A stretch of DNA of 64,000 nt from Amycolatopsis sp. QT-25. Lineage in GTDB: Bacteria > Actinomycetota > Actinomycetes > Mycobacteriales > Pseudonocardiaceae. Made by a program: the position numbers and the translations under genes. Shown here piece by piece: positions 50,371 through 59,106 of this stretch (within the stretch, counting starts at the first letter, position 1; the number at the start of each line of letters is the position of its first letter). Location: contig NZ_CP120210.1 in NCBI RefSeq assembly GCF_029369745.1, forward strand, positions 2,170,001-2,234,000. Reading direction: 5' to 3'. The notes below the pieces were generated by a model. That model saw only the letters and a program-made list of their open reading frames with translations. It ran no database searches and was not told where the DNA came from.

Positions 50371-51792
50371 CTAGGAATTATGGCGGCGAACGGGCGAATC
50401 CGCGGCCAGCCGGGATCGGCGCATGCTGTAACCGAAGTAGATCAGCAGGCCCAACGCCATCCAGCCGGCGAAGACGATCCAGGTCGCGACGTCGAGGCTG
50501 AGCATCATGTACCCGCAGCACAGTACCCCGAGGACGGGCGTGACGGGGGAGAACGGCACGCGGAACGAGCGCGGCGCCTCCGGTTGCCGCTTGCGCAGCA
50601 GCAGGACGGCGACGTTCACCAGCCCGAAGGCGAACAGCGTGCCGATGCTGGTGGCGTCGGCCAGCTTCCCGAGCGGGATGAACGCGGCCAGCGTCGCGAC
50701 GAAACCCGAGACCACCAGGGTGTTGATCCGAGGAGTGCCGGTCCTGGGATCCACTTTGGACAGCGCGGCGGGGACGAGGCCGTCGCGGGACATCGAGTAC
50801 AGGATGCGCGTCTGTCCGTAGAGGACGGTCAGCACGACGCTGGAGATCGCCACGATGGCGCCGACGGCCAGCAGCCCGGCCCACAGCGGGTTGTCGGACA
50901 CGGCACCGAGCACGTGGGAGAGCGCGGCCTCCTGGCCGTCGAACTCCTGCCACGGCAGCGCGCCCACGGCCGCCACGGCGACCAGGCAGTACAACACGGT
51001 GACGATCGCGAGCGAGAGCAGGATGGCCCTCGGCAGATCCCGTTGCGGGTTCTTGGCCTCCTCGCCCGCCGTGGAGGCCGCGTCGAAACCGATGTAGGAG
51101 AAGAACAGTTTCGCGGCACCGGCGCTCAACCCGGCCAGGCCGAGCGGCAGGAACGGGGCGAAGTTCGCCGCCCGGACCGCGGAGAACGCGATCGCGCAGA
51201 ACAGCACCAGCGTGCCGACCTTGACCACGACCATGATCGCGTTGGCCCGCGCGCTCTCCTTCGCGCCGGACAGCAACAGGACCATGGCGAGCAGCACGAC
51301 GACGATGGCCGGGACGTTGACGATCCCGCCCGAGCCCGGTGGCTGGCTGAAGGCGTCGGGGATGGCGAAACCGAACGTCAGCCGCAGCAACTCGTTGAGG
51401 TACTGCCCCCAGCCGACGGCCACCGACGCCACCGAGACGCCGTACTCGAGCACCAGGCACCAGCCACACACCCAGGCGACCAGTTCGCCGAGCGTGGCGT
51501 AGGCGTAGGAGTAGGACGAACCGGACACCGGGATCATCCCGGCGAGTTCGGCGTAGGAGAGCGCCGAGAACAGCGCGGTGATCCCGGCGAGCACGAACGA
51601 CAGCACGACCGCGGGGCCCGCCACGGGGACCGCTTCGCCGAGCACGACGAAGATCCCGCTGCCCAGCGTCGCGCCGATGCTGAGCATGGTCAGCTGCCCG
51701 AGTCCGAGGGAGCGCTTCAGCGTGCCGTGATCACTGTCGGCGATCAGATCGGCGACCGGTTTCCGCCGCACCGCCGCGGCTCGCAAAGTCAT
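50371..51792 (-). CDS. APC-family amino acid permease (cationic amino acid type)
   Basis: 473 residues with about twelve to fourteen helices. APC hallmarks are GLGQLTMLSIGATLGSGIF, SFVLAGITALFSALSYAELA and FFSYIGFDAASTAGEEAKNPQRDLP (in parts). This last motif is the CAT/YfnA branch, which imports cationic or branched amino acids. Start ATG 51792. Neighbouring genes are unrelated. Confidence 0.93.
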   Translation of the reverse strand: MTLRAAAVRRKPVADLIADSDHGTLKRSLGLGQLTMLSIGATLGSGIFVVLGEAVPVAGPAVVLSFVLAGITALFSALSYAELAGMIPVSGSSYSYAYATLGELVAWVCGWCLVLEYGVSVASVAVGWGQYLNELLRLTFGFAIPDAFSQPPGSGGIVNVPAIVVVLLAMVLLLSGAKESARANAIMVVVKVGTLVLFCAIAFSAVRAANFAPFLPLGLAGLSAGAAKLFFSYIGFDAASTAGEEAKNPQRDLPRAILLSLAIVTVLYCLVAVAAVGALPWQEFDGQEAALSHVLGAVSDNPLWAGLLAVGAIVAISSVVLTVLYGQTRILYSMSRDGLVPAALSKVDPRTGTPRINTLVVSGFVATLAAFIPLGKLADATSIGTLFAFGLVNVAVLLLRKRQPEAPRSFRVPFSPVTPVLGVLCCGYMMLSLDVATWIVFAGWMALGLLIYFGYSMRRSRLAADSPVRRHNS

Positions 51793-51879
51793 GCCGAGGA
51801 CCGTAGCCGTCGTGCCCCGGCCGGGTCGCAGCAGCTCGTTGCCGGGTTACCTGGATTACAGGTGATTCGTTGCCCGCCT

Positions 51880-52551
51880 TCACCGACGCGCGGCGTCACG
51901 CGGGTCTCCCTCCTCGCGAGAGCCGCCCCCACCCGCGCGATCACCCGAAAGCTGCCGATCGTGCACCCGGCGCCAGAGCAGCAGGGAGAGCATCGCGCCG
52001 CACAGGCAGAGGAACATGTCCCATTGGGTGTCCCAGACATCCCCCTGGGTGCCGAGGAAATCGTCCGCGCCCGAACCGGCGACGAGCGCGCTGAACCATT
52101 CCACGAACTCGAAACCGGCGGCGATCGTCACGCAGACGCAGAGGGTCAGGAACGCGACCCAGGCGCCGGGCCGCAGCGGGGTCCGGCGCAGCAGCACTTC
52201 GCGTACGGCGATCGCCGGGACGAAACCCTGGACGACGTGGGCGAACCGGTCGTAGTTGTTCCGCTGGGTGCCCAGCCAGTTCTGCGCCCATTCCCCGGCC
52301 GGGGTCTCCGCGTAGGTGTACTGGCCGCCGTAACACAGCACGATCGCGTGCAGCACCAGCAGCCAGCACAGCAAGCGGGTCAAGGGAAAGCGTTTGCGCA
52401 GGGCCACCACCAGCGGCAACCCGATCAGCACCCAGACGACTTCCAGCAGCCAGGTGCCGGGGGACCTGGCCTGGACACCGGTCACCACGAGCACCGCGAC
52501 GACCACGCCGGCCAGCAGGAATCCTTCGGTCCGGCCGACTCCGCGCACCAT
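51880..52551 (-). CDS. DUF2238 family membrane protein (YjdF-like)
   Basis: 223 residues with about six helices and the family signatures HAIVLCYGGQYTYAETPAG, NNYDRFAHVVQGFVPAIAVREVLLR and GFEFVEWFSALVAG, then QGDVWDTQWDMFLCLCGA. DUF2238 (YjdF) proteins are inner membrane proteins of unknown function. A disordered Arg/Gly-rich tail ends the protein. It is on the same strand as the APC permease gene, 87 bases upstream of it. Confidence 0.9.
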   Translation of the reverse strand: MVRGVGRTEGFLLAGVVVAVLVVTGVQARSPGTWLLEVVWVLIGLPLVVALRKRFPLTRLLCWLLVLHAIVLCYGGQYTYAETPAGEWAQNWLGTQRNNYDRFAHVVQGFVPAIAVREVLLRRTPLRPGAWVAFLTLCVCVTIAAGFEFVEWFSALVAGSGADDFLGTQGDVWDTQWDMFLCLCGAMLSLLLWRRVHDRQLSGDRAGGGGSREEGDPRDAARR

Positions 52552-52595
52552 GCGGAAACCCTACAGCGGCACGCGGACCACCGCCGGTTCGTGAG

Positions 52596-52745
52596 TGACG
52601 GGACGACACGCGTGATCGGCTGGACCACACGCGTGATCCGGCGGCCGGCCTGTGCGCGGCCGGGTCCCGCCGCGAGCCGTCCGCCCGATCACGCGTGCGC
52701 GCCCTCCGGTCACGCGTGTCGTCCAGCCAGACACGCGAAGCCGCC
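52596..52745. repeat. Inverted array of the ACACGCGTGATC repeat
   Basis: Two units GGACGACACGCGTGATC... (52601-52621 and 52622-52642) face two reversed units (52687-52697 and 52710-52724) across a ~45-base GC-rich spacer. The core TCACGCGTGTCGTCC is shared with the tandem array at 843-857. The element lies between the DUF2238 and PEP-mutase-family genes. Confidence 0.72.
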
Positions 52746-52780
52746 GGCAGGGAGGCGAACACCGGGCCCAGCGCGGCACC

Positions 52781-52810
52781 CTTGCCTTGCCTTGCCTTGC
52801 CTTGCCTTGC
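52781..52810. repeat. Simple tandem repeat (CTTGC)6
   Basis: Six perfect copies of a 5-base unit, 16 bases beyond the stop end of the PEP-mutase-family gene. A unit number that can slip makes it a potential variable site, but it lies outside coding sequence. Confidence 0.85.
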
Positions 52811-52826
52811 CAGGGGAGTATCGGGC

Positions 52827-53606
52827 TCAGTTCAGCTTGCGCATGTCGGCGGGCAGGCCGCCACCGGCGTAGACGTCCTCGGCGAGCTTCGCCAGCGCGG
52901 TGAGCGCGACGTTCTGGGCGAACGGCCCGTAAGACACCCGGGAGACGCCGAGTTTCCGCGCGGTGTCCAGCGGGATCGAGCCAGGCACGCCGATCAGGTT
53001 CACCTTGCGCTCGCCCAGTGCCTCGACCAGCTTCGCGACCTGGGTCTCGTCGAGCTTGCCGGGCACGAAGACGTTCGACGCGCCGGCGTCCAGGTACGCG
53101 CGGCCCCGGGTGATCGCCTCGGCCAGCACCTCCTCGGGGTCGCGGTCGCCCGCCCGGAGGAAGGCGTCGGTGCGGGCGTTGAGCACGAAGTCGATCCCGG
53201 CGGACTGGGCGGCGGCGACCGCGGCCTCGACGGCCTTGACGGACTCGTCCAGCGGTTTCATCTGGTCTTCGAGGTTGCAGCCGACGGCGCCGACCTCGAT
53301 CGCGCGGGCGACGGTGCCGCCCGGATCGCCGTACCCCGCTTCCAGGTCGGCGGTGACCGGCAGATCACCCGCCGACCGGACGATCAAGGCGACCTCGGCG
53401 ATCATCTCGTCGCGGGGGATCTTCTCGCCGTCGGGGTAGCCGCGGGAGGCGGCGATGCCGTGGCTGGGGGTGGCGAGCGCCTGCGTGCCGGGCGTTTCGG
53501 CGACGACCTTCGCGGTGATCGCGTCCCAGACGTTGACGACGAGCAGCAGTTCGGGGGCGGCGTGCAATTGCTGCAGCCGGGTGGCCTTCTCGGCAGTGGA
53601 AACCAT
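52827..53606 (-). CDS. Isocitrate lyase / PEP mutase family protein
   Basis: 259 residues, a TIM-barrel of the ICL/PEPM superfamily. Visible blocks are VVNVWDAITAKVV, ATPSHGIAASRGYPDG, LPVTADLEAGYG (metal-binding D/E), GCNLEDQMKP and VLNARTDAFLRAG. The KKCGH loop of true isocitrate lyase is absent, so it belongs to the broader group containing oxaloacetate decarboxylase, carboxyvinyl-carboxyphosphonate phosphorylmutase and 2-methylisocitrate lyase relatives. The exact reaction is not decidable from sequence. Confidence 0.9.
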   Translation of the reverse strand: MVSTAEKATRLQQLHAAPELLLVVNVWDAITAKVVAETPGTQALATPSHGIAASRGYPDGEKIPRDEMIAEVALIVRSAGDLPVTADLEAGYGDPGGTVARAIEVGAVGCNLEDQMKPLDESVKAVEAAVAAAQSAGIDFVLNARTDAFLRAGDRDPEEVLAEAITRGRAYLDAGASNVFVPGKLDETQVAKLVEALGERKVNLIGVPGSIPLDTARKLGVSRVSYGPFAQNVALTALAKLAEDVYAGGGLPADMRKLN

Positions 53607-54082
53607 GCGTTCAATCTAGAGGGCGCCGCAAGACGGGGACACTCATGGTGCCGCGGTTGGGGGTGCCGAGCCCGCCCGTCGTGAGTGGACCTCCGGAGTG
53701 AGTCGGCCTGCCGCCGGGCGTGGTCGCGGTATACCGGGGAATTCGGCGCGGCGGCCGGCCCGGTGAGGAACCGCGTGAAGACACCCTTGAACTGCTTTTG
53801 GTTGTCGTCACACAGGATTCGGTGAGAACGCCGTTCCGGTCAGCGCCGGGTCGACGGCCACCGGTTTCCCCGCCGGTACGGGAATTGCCGTCAGCACCAG
53901 GCGAAACACGAGAGGGAACAGCGCTGACCTCGTTGTCCGCCTTCGGATCGGCCGTGCACCGGACCTGGGAACGTCACCGTCCGGTCAACGGGAACCACCG
54001 GTCGGATCTCGGGACGGAATTCCTGTTACGCCTGGGGCCGAAGCCACGACTGGTAGGGATATCGCGTTTCGAGGGAGGTCCC
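53607..54082. other. Gene-free spacer before the EACC1-like gene
   Basis: 476 bases with no supported gene. An open frame continuous with the EACC1-like gene runs through its right part (from 53720) but is Pro/Arg/Gly-rich and shows no domain, so I place the gene start at the internal GTG 54083. A promoter for the EACC1-like gene must lie here; none is clear. Confidence 0.5.
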
Positions 54083-54406
54083 GTGGAGCTGACGATCAAC
54101 GCCGCCGGCGATGAGCAAGCGCTGAAAGAGTTCTACGACTGGCTCCGCGACGACGCCGACGTGACGCGGTCCGCGACGATCAGCACCGCGGAATCCGGCG
54201 ACGTGGGCGTCTTCGAGATCATCCGCGTGTCGACCGGCTCCCTGACCGGGCTGGCGAACCTGGGGATCGCTTGGGGAAACTTCCTGCGCTGCCGTAAGGA
54301 AACGCCCCCGTTCACCCTCACGTTCGAGGGTGAACCGACCACCGAACAGCGCGCCATGCTCCGGAACCTGGACCTCCCGCGGGTCGTGAGCGACGTGGGT
54401 CGGTGA
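54083..54406 (+). CDS. EACC1-like effector-associated constant component
   Basis: 107 residues from GTG 54083, with GGGAGG 4-5 bases upstream. The pattern ELTINAAGDEQALKEFYDWLRDD, a mid-strand ESGDVGVFEIIRVSTGS, a second helix LTGLANLGIAWGNFLRCR and a final TFEGEPT strand match the EACC1 family, a small protein that accompanies diverse effectors (caspase-like, trypsin-like, others) in bacterial conflict systems. EACC1 genes are normally followed at once by the effector. Here the stop overlaps a GTG frame (GTGA) that loses all coding character within about 20 codons and runs into an opposing PucR gene. The family call is from memory and should be verified by profile search. Confidence 0.6.
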   Translation: MELTINAAGDEQALKEFYDWLRDDADVTRSATISTAESGDVGVFEIIRVSTGSLTGLANLGIAWGNFLRCRKETPPFTLTFEGEPTTEQRAMLRNLDLPRVVSDVGR

Positions 54407-54471
54407 ACTTCGGCGACACCGGTGGTCACCACGACAGCGCGGGCGCGGCGACCTTCAGGTGCTTCACCACC

Positions 54472-55716
54472 TCAAGCGCCGTTTCCCAGCCACCGCAACG
54501 TTTCCAGCGCCACCGCCACGTTCACCGCGTTCTCCGCCAACGGACGGGGCAGCAGTTCGTCGGCTCGCGCCAGCCGCCGGACGACGGTGTTGCGATGGGT
54601 GTAGAGCCGTTCCGCGGTCCGCGTCGTGTTCCCCAGTTCGTGGACGTAGGTCCGGACGGTTTCCCGGGTTTCGGCGTCCGCCTGCCGGAGTTCGCCGAGG
54701 GTGTCGGCGATGAATTCGCCCGCCTGCGCCGGGTCGCCGGTGAGCAGGTCGAGCAGCTGGATGTCCTGATACCGCGCGATCTGCTGCGGTGAAGTGAGCC
54801 TGGCGAGCATCCGCTGGGTGGCGGCGGCGTCCAGATGGCTGCGGCGGAAGCCGTCGATCCCGCTGCCGGGCCGCCCCAGCGCCACCCGGACGTCGGGATG
54901 CGGCGCGAGGTCTTCGGCGAGCCGGTCCGCCCGCGGCGGGGTCCGGCCAGGCAGCCAGACCCACAGGGCGGCGGCGCTGGCGACGACGGTCAGCCGCTGT
55001 GCGGCGCCGCTGGCCCGCATGAGGGTTTCGGCGGCGCTTTCGAGTTGCCGGGACGACGGCGTGGCCGAGCCGCTCCAGACGATCGCGGCCGTATGCGGGC
55101 CGGCGAGCGGGTAACCGAGCTGGGCTTCGGCCCGCGAGCGGCTGATCGGCGCGCCCTCCAGCAGCAGGGTGACCGTGGCCCGCCGTTCGGCGTGGGCGCC
55201 GCGGGTCAGTTCCGTGCGTTCGGCGGCCATCCGTTCGGACACCGCGGCGACGGTGTCTTCGATGAACGTGGTGATCGACAGCGACGAGACGGCCAGCAGT
55301 TCGCGCAGCAGCGCCGGGTCGGACGTGAGATCGAAGCAGATCTCGATCCACCGGCGCCAGGCCACTCCCTGCGCCCGCCGGTAGGCGTCGAGGCCGCCGG
55401 AGTCGAAGCCGCGGCGCACCATGTCGCGGGCGCCGTCGAGCACTTCCTGGTTCAGGTTCGCGGACACCCGCATCCCGGGGCGCTGCACGTTGGCGGCGGC
55501 CCAGTGCAGGAGATTCGCCAGGTTGGCGCGTTTGGTGCCCTCGGTGAGGACGGGGTCTTCGGCGACCGCGCGCATACTGCCCCCGCCGAGTGACGCCTCG
55601 TGCAGTTCCTCGATCCACTCGGCACGCGGATGCAGCACGATCTCCGCGCCACGCCGGAAGAGGTCGCGTGCCCCGGGGGAGAGGGTCGGCCACGGTGATG
55701 CGGCACTTTGCACCAT
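54472..55716 (-). CDS. PucR-family helix-turn-helix regulator
   Basis: 414 residues. The N-terminal and central regions form a GGDEF-like/sensor helical domain. The C-terminal PucR HTH has [34 protein letters not shown] (in parts). PucR proteins regulate purine, alkane or lipid catabolism in actinomycetes. It is divergent from the MymA-like operon (90-base gap) and is the obvious regulator of it. An overlapping arginine-rich frame is a shadow. Confidence 0.9.
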   Translation of the reverse strand: MVQSAASPWPTLSPGARDLFRRGAEIVLHPRAEWIEELHEASLGGGSMRAVAEDPVLTEGTKRANLANLLHWAAANVQRPGMRVSANLNQEVLDGARDMVRRGFDSGGLDAYRRAQGVAWRRWIEICFDLTSDPALLRELLAVSSLSITTFIEDTVAAVSERMAAERTELTRGAHAERRATVTLLLEGAPISRSRAEAQLGYPLAGPHTAAIVWSGSATPSSRQLESAAETLMRASGAAQRLTVVASAAALWVWLPGRTPPRADRLAEDLAPHPDVRVALGRPGSGIDGFRRSHLDAAATQRMLARLTSPQQIARYQDIQLLDLLTGDPAQAGEFIADTLGELRQADAETRETVRTYVHELGNTTRTAERLYTHRNTVVRRLARADELLPRPLAENAVNVAVALETLRWLGNGA

Positions 55717-55806
55717 GAGTCCATCATGATGGTGCAGATAGTGCTAGCGCAACTCCTCGGTGGACCCGCATCGTGGGAGACAACCGAGACGAGGCTGGAG
55801 TACCGC

Positions 55807-57300
55807 ATGACGACGAGCACACCCGTCGAGCACCTCGACGTGGTCATCATCGGTGCCGGGATTTCCGGGATCGGGGCCGCGCGCTACCTGAAGACCGGGA
55901 ACCCGGGCAAGACGTTCGCCATCCTGGAGGCCCGCGGCACGTCCGGCGGCACCTGGGACCTGTTCCGCTATCCCGGCATCCGGTCGGACTCCGACCTGCA
56001 CACCTTCGGCTACGAGTTCAAGCCGTGGCGGGACAAGCAGTCCATCGCCGACGCGCCCCGGATCCTGTCGTACCTGCGGGAGACGGTCACCGAGAACGGC
56101 CTCGAGCCCAGCATCCGCTACCACCACAAGCTGCTCTCGGCGGCCTGGTCGAGCGACGAGGCCCGCTGGCTGCTCGAGATCGAGCGCACCGACACCGGTG
56201 AGCGCACCCGGCTCAGCGCGGGCTGGTTGTTCAACGCGGGCGGCTACTACCGCTACGACGAGGGCTTCACCCCGCGTTTCGAGGGCCGGGACCGGTTCGC
56301 CGGCACGATCGTGCACCCGCAGCACTGGCCGGAGGACCTCGATCACGCGGGCAAACGCGTCGTGGTGATCGGCAGCGGCGCCACCGCGGTCACCCTGGTC
56401 CCGGCGATGGCGGGGACCGCGGCGCACGTGACGATGCTGCAGCGCACCCCGACCTACGTCATGCCGGTGCCGCGCGAGGACAAGATCGCCAACGGCCTGC
56501 GCAAGATCCTCGGCGACGAGCGGGCGTACGCGCTCACCCGCCGCAAGAACATCCGCAAGGGGCTGGCGGTCTGGCAGTTCTGCCAGAAGTTCCCGAAGAC
56601 CGCCCGCGGTCTCATCCGGTACGTCAACAAGAAGCAGCTTCCCCCGGGCTATCCGGTCGACGAGCACTTCAACCCGCCGTACGACCCGTGGGACCAGCGG
56701 CTGTGCGCCGTGCCCAGTGGCGACCTGTTCGCCGCCATCCGCAAGGGGCAGGCCGACGTCGTCACCGACAAGATCACGACGTTCACCGAGAAGGGGATTC
56801 TGCTCGCGTCCGGGCGTGAGCTGGAAGCGGACATCATCGTCACCGCCACCGGCCTGAACCTCCAGGTGTTCGGCGGGGCGAAGCTCAGCGTCGACGGCAA
56901 ACCGGTACATCTGCCGGAAACCGTCGCGTACAAGGGAATGATGCTTTCGGACGTGCCGAACGCCGCGTTCGCGATCGGCTACACGAACTCGTCGTGGACG
57001 CTCAAGATCGGCCTGCTGTGCGAGCACTTCTGCCGTCTGCTGGCGCATATGGACGCCCACGGCCATGCCGTCTGCCGTCCCGTCGTCGCCGATCCGGACA
57101 TGCCGACGAAACCGTTCCTGGACTTCGCCGCCGGATACGTCCAGCGCGCGCTCGACCAGCTCCCGCGCCAAGGCGACCGCATGCCGTGGCTGACCTCGAT
57201 GAGCTACCACTCGGACATCAAGCTGCTGCGCGCGGACGACGTCACCGATCCCGAGCTGCACTTCTCGCCCGCCAACGTCCGGGAAGCGGTGAGCTCGTGA
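55807..57300 (+). CDS. Baeyer-Villiger flavin monooxygenase (MymA-like)
   Basis: 497 residues. FAD motif GAGISG at 16-21, NADPH motif GSGATA at 189-194, and the Baeyer-Villiger/FMO fingerprint FxGxxxHxxxW as [11 protein letters not shown] at 164-174 are all visible. These enzymes insert oxygen into ketones or aldehydes using NADPH. The ATG at 55807 follows GGAG at 7 bases. It starts a three-gene operon with an alpha/beta hydrolase and an SDR (GTGA and ATGA overlaps), the same order as mymA-lipR-sadH of M. tuberculosis (Rv3083-Rv3085). Its substrate is inferred to be a lipid or alkyl ketone. Confidence 0.94.
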   Translation: MTTSTPVEHLDVVIIGAGISGIGAARYLKTGNPGKTFAILEARGTSGGTWDLFRYPGIRSDSDLHTFGYEFKPWRDKQSIADAPRILSYLRETVTENGLEPSIRYHHKLLSAAWSSDEARWLLEIERTDTGERTRLSAGWLFNAGGYYRYDEGFTPRFEGRDRFAGTIVHPQHWPEDLDHAGKRVVVIGSGATAVTLVPAMAGTAAHVTMLQRTPTYVMPVPREDKIANGLRKILGDERAYALTRRKNIRKGLAVWQFCQKFPKTARGLIRYVNKKQLPPGYPVDEHFNPPYDPWDQRLCAVPSGDLFAAIRKGQADVVTDKITTFTEKGILLASGRELEADIIVTATGLNLQVFGGAKLSVDGKPVHLPETVAYKGMMLSDVPNAAFAIGYTNSSWTLKIGLLCEHFCRLLAHMDAHGHAVCRPVVADPDMPTKPFLDFAAGYVQRALDQLPRQGDRMPWLTSMSYHSDIKLLRADDVTDPELHFSPANVREAVSS

Positions 57301-58196
57301 CCGACAGCTTCGCCGGCCTGCCCGGCGGCCCGAGGATCTGTTACCGCGAAGACGGCCCGGCCGACGGTGTACCGCTGGTGCTGATCGCCGGGCTCGGGCT
57401 CGATCTCACGTCGTGGCCGCGGGAGCTGATCGACGGTTTCACCGGCCGCGGCTTCCGCGTCGTCCGATTCGACAACCGCGACGCGGGCTGCTCGGATCGC
57501 ATCAAGGCGCCGAATCCCGGCAAGCTCCGGCAACTGCTGGCCCGGCCCCTTCCCTGCGCGTACGACCTGGGAGACATGGCGGCGGACACCGTCGGCCTGC
57601 TGGACCACCTGGGCGTCGAGCAGGCGCATCTGGTCGGCATGTCGATGGGCGGCATGATCGCCCAGACCGTCGCGGCCCGGAACCCCGGCCGGGTCCTGTC
57701 GCTGACGTCGATCTTCTCCACCACCGGACACCGCCGCGTCGGGCAGCCGGCGCGGTCGACGTTGCTGCGCATGGCGAGGCGGCCCGCGCGGACGGCCGAG
57801 GAATCGGTGACCGGGCATCTGGCGATGATGGGGCACCTCGGTTCGGCCTCGTTCCCGCTGGACGAGGACGTCGAAACGGCTTGGGCCCACGGCCTGTGGG
57901 AACGGGCCGGGGGACGGCGCGCCCGCAGCGGGATCGCCCGCCAGATCGGCGCGATCCAGGCCAGTGGCGACCGCACCGCCGAACTCGGCCGCATCGAGTG
58001 CCCGACGGTCGTGGTCCACGGGGACACCGACCGCATGGTCCACCACAGCGGCGGGCGGGCGACGGCGAAGGCCATCAGCGGTGCCCGCTACGTCGAAATC
58101 CCCGGCATGGGCCACCACATCGCCCCCGACCTCGTCGAGCGGCTCGTCGAGCTCACCGCCGAACTGGCCCTCGACCCGGCAGGAGAAACCCGATGA
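57297..58196 (+). CDS. Alpha/beta-hydrolase fold esterase/lipase
   Basis: 299 residues. The oxyanion motif [12 protein letters not shown], nucleophile elbow GMSMGG, an acid in [14 protein letters not shown] and a catalytic histidine in [12 protein letters not shown] form the triad. The GTG at 57297 overlaps the monooxygenase stop. Together they would hydrolyse the ester or lactone product of the upstream Baeyer-Villiger enzyme (inference from operon). Confidence 0.93.
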   Translation: MTDSFAGLPGGPRICYREDGPADGVPLVLIAGLGLDLTSWPRELIDGFTGRGFRVVRFDNRDAGCSDRIKAPNPGKLRQLLARPLPCAYDLGDMAADTVGLLDHLGVEQAHLVGMSMGGMIAQTVAARNPGRVLSLTSIFSTTGHRRVGQPARSTLLRMARRPARTAEESVTGHLAMMGHLGSASFPLDEDVETAWAHGLWERAGGRRARSGIARQIGAIQASGDRTAELGRIECPTVVVHGDTDRMVHHSGGRATAKAISGARYVEIPGMGHHIAPDLVERLVELTAELALDPAGETR

Positions 58197-59041
58197 ACAG
58201 TGTTCGCGGCAAGGTCGCCGTCGTCACCGGTGCCGGTTCGGGCATCGGCCGTCAGCTGGCCCTCGAACTCGCGCGGCGCGGCGCCCGGCTCGCGGTGTCC
58301 GATGTGGACGAGACCGGGCTGGCCGAGACCGTCGCCCAGGTCAAGGCCCTCGGCGCGGAGGTGCGGGGCGCCGCGCTGGACGTCGGCGACCGGGCGGCCG
58401 TCCAGGAGTACGCGGCCGGCGTCGCCGCGCGGTTCGGTGTGGTGCACCAGATCTACAACAACGCGGGGATCGCCGGCGGCGGGCAGACCGTCCTCGACGC
58501 CGAATGGGAACTGTACGACCGCACGCTCGCGGTCAACCTCTTCGGCGTCATCAACGGCACCAAGGCCTTCCTGCCGCATCTCGTCGACTCCGGTGACGGG
58601 CAGGTCGTCAACGTCTCCAGCCTCAACGGGTTCATGGCCCAGCCGACGCTGAGCGCCTACTGTGCCAGCAAGTTCGGCGTCCGCGGGTTCACCGAGGCGC
58701 TGCGCACCGAGATGATCGCGGGCAGGCATCCGGTGCGGGTGACGGTCGTGCACCCGGGCGGGGTCAAGACCGGCATCGCCTCGGCGGCGTTGAAGGAAGC
58801 CAGGGCCCGCGGCATCGAGCCCACCGCCGAACAGCGGGAACGTGTCCGCCTGTACAACGAAAAGCTGCTGAAGATGCCGGCCGACCAGGCGGCCCGCATC
58901 ATCGTCGACGGGGTCGAGGCCGGGAAACCGCGTGTGCTCGTCGGAAACGACGCGAAGCTGGTCGACAGGCTCGTCCGGCTGCTCCCGCGCCGGTACCCGA
59001 AGCTGATCGTCGCCTTCGAACGGCGGCGCCTCGCCCGCTAA
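58193..59041 (+). CDS. Short-chain dehydrogenase (SadH-like)
   Basis: 282 residues with TGAGSGIG, a catalytic serine in NVSSLNG, YCASK (Y-x3-K) and NNAG. D in SDVDETGLAE after strand 2 suggests NAD(H) preference. The ATG at 58193 overlaps the hydrolase stop. It completes the operon and would oxidise or reduce the alcohol/ketone side of the pathway. The 3' end leads into a family B palindrome. Confidence 0.93.
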   Translation: MNSVRGKVAVVTGAGSGIGRQLALELARRGARLAVSDVDETGLAETVAQVKALGAEVRGAALDVGDRAAVQEYAAGVAARFGVVHQIYNNAGIAGGGQTVLDAEWELYDRTLAVNLFGVINGTKAFLPHLVDSGDGQVVNVSSLNGFMAQPTLSAYCASKFGVRGFTEALRTEMIAGRHPVRVTVVHPGGVKTGIASAALKEARARGIEPTAEQRERVRLYNEKLLKMPADQAARIIVDGVEAGKPRVLVGNDAKLVDRLVRLLPRRYPKLIVAFERRRLAR

Positions 59042-59042
59042 G

Positions 59043-59092
59043 CCGTGAAGGCCTCTTCCTTACCTCGAGAGTGGGGAGAGAGGCCTTCACGG
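59043..59092. repeat. Palindrome (family B) between convergent genes
   Basis: CCGTGAAGGCCTCTTCC pairs with GGGAGAGAGGCCTTCACGG around a loop, with small mismatches. It begins 2 bases after the SDR stop and lies 15 bases before the convergent lipase stop, so a bidirectional terminator is likely. Confidence 0.8.
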
Positions 59093-59106
59093 ACCGGCGA
59101 GCACGG

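Noticed and set aside
53720-54082. Upstream in-frame extension of the EACC1-like gene
   Set aside because: The added residues have no domain and low complexity, and a strong ribosome site precedes the GTG at 54083.
54464-55693. Long minus-strand arginine-rich frame overlapping the PucR gene
   Set aside because: It is a +1 shadow of the PucR frame; the PucR frame has the complete HTH and a balanced composition.
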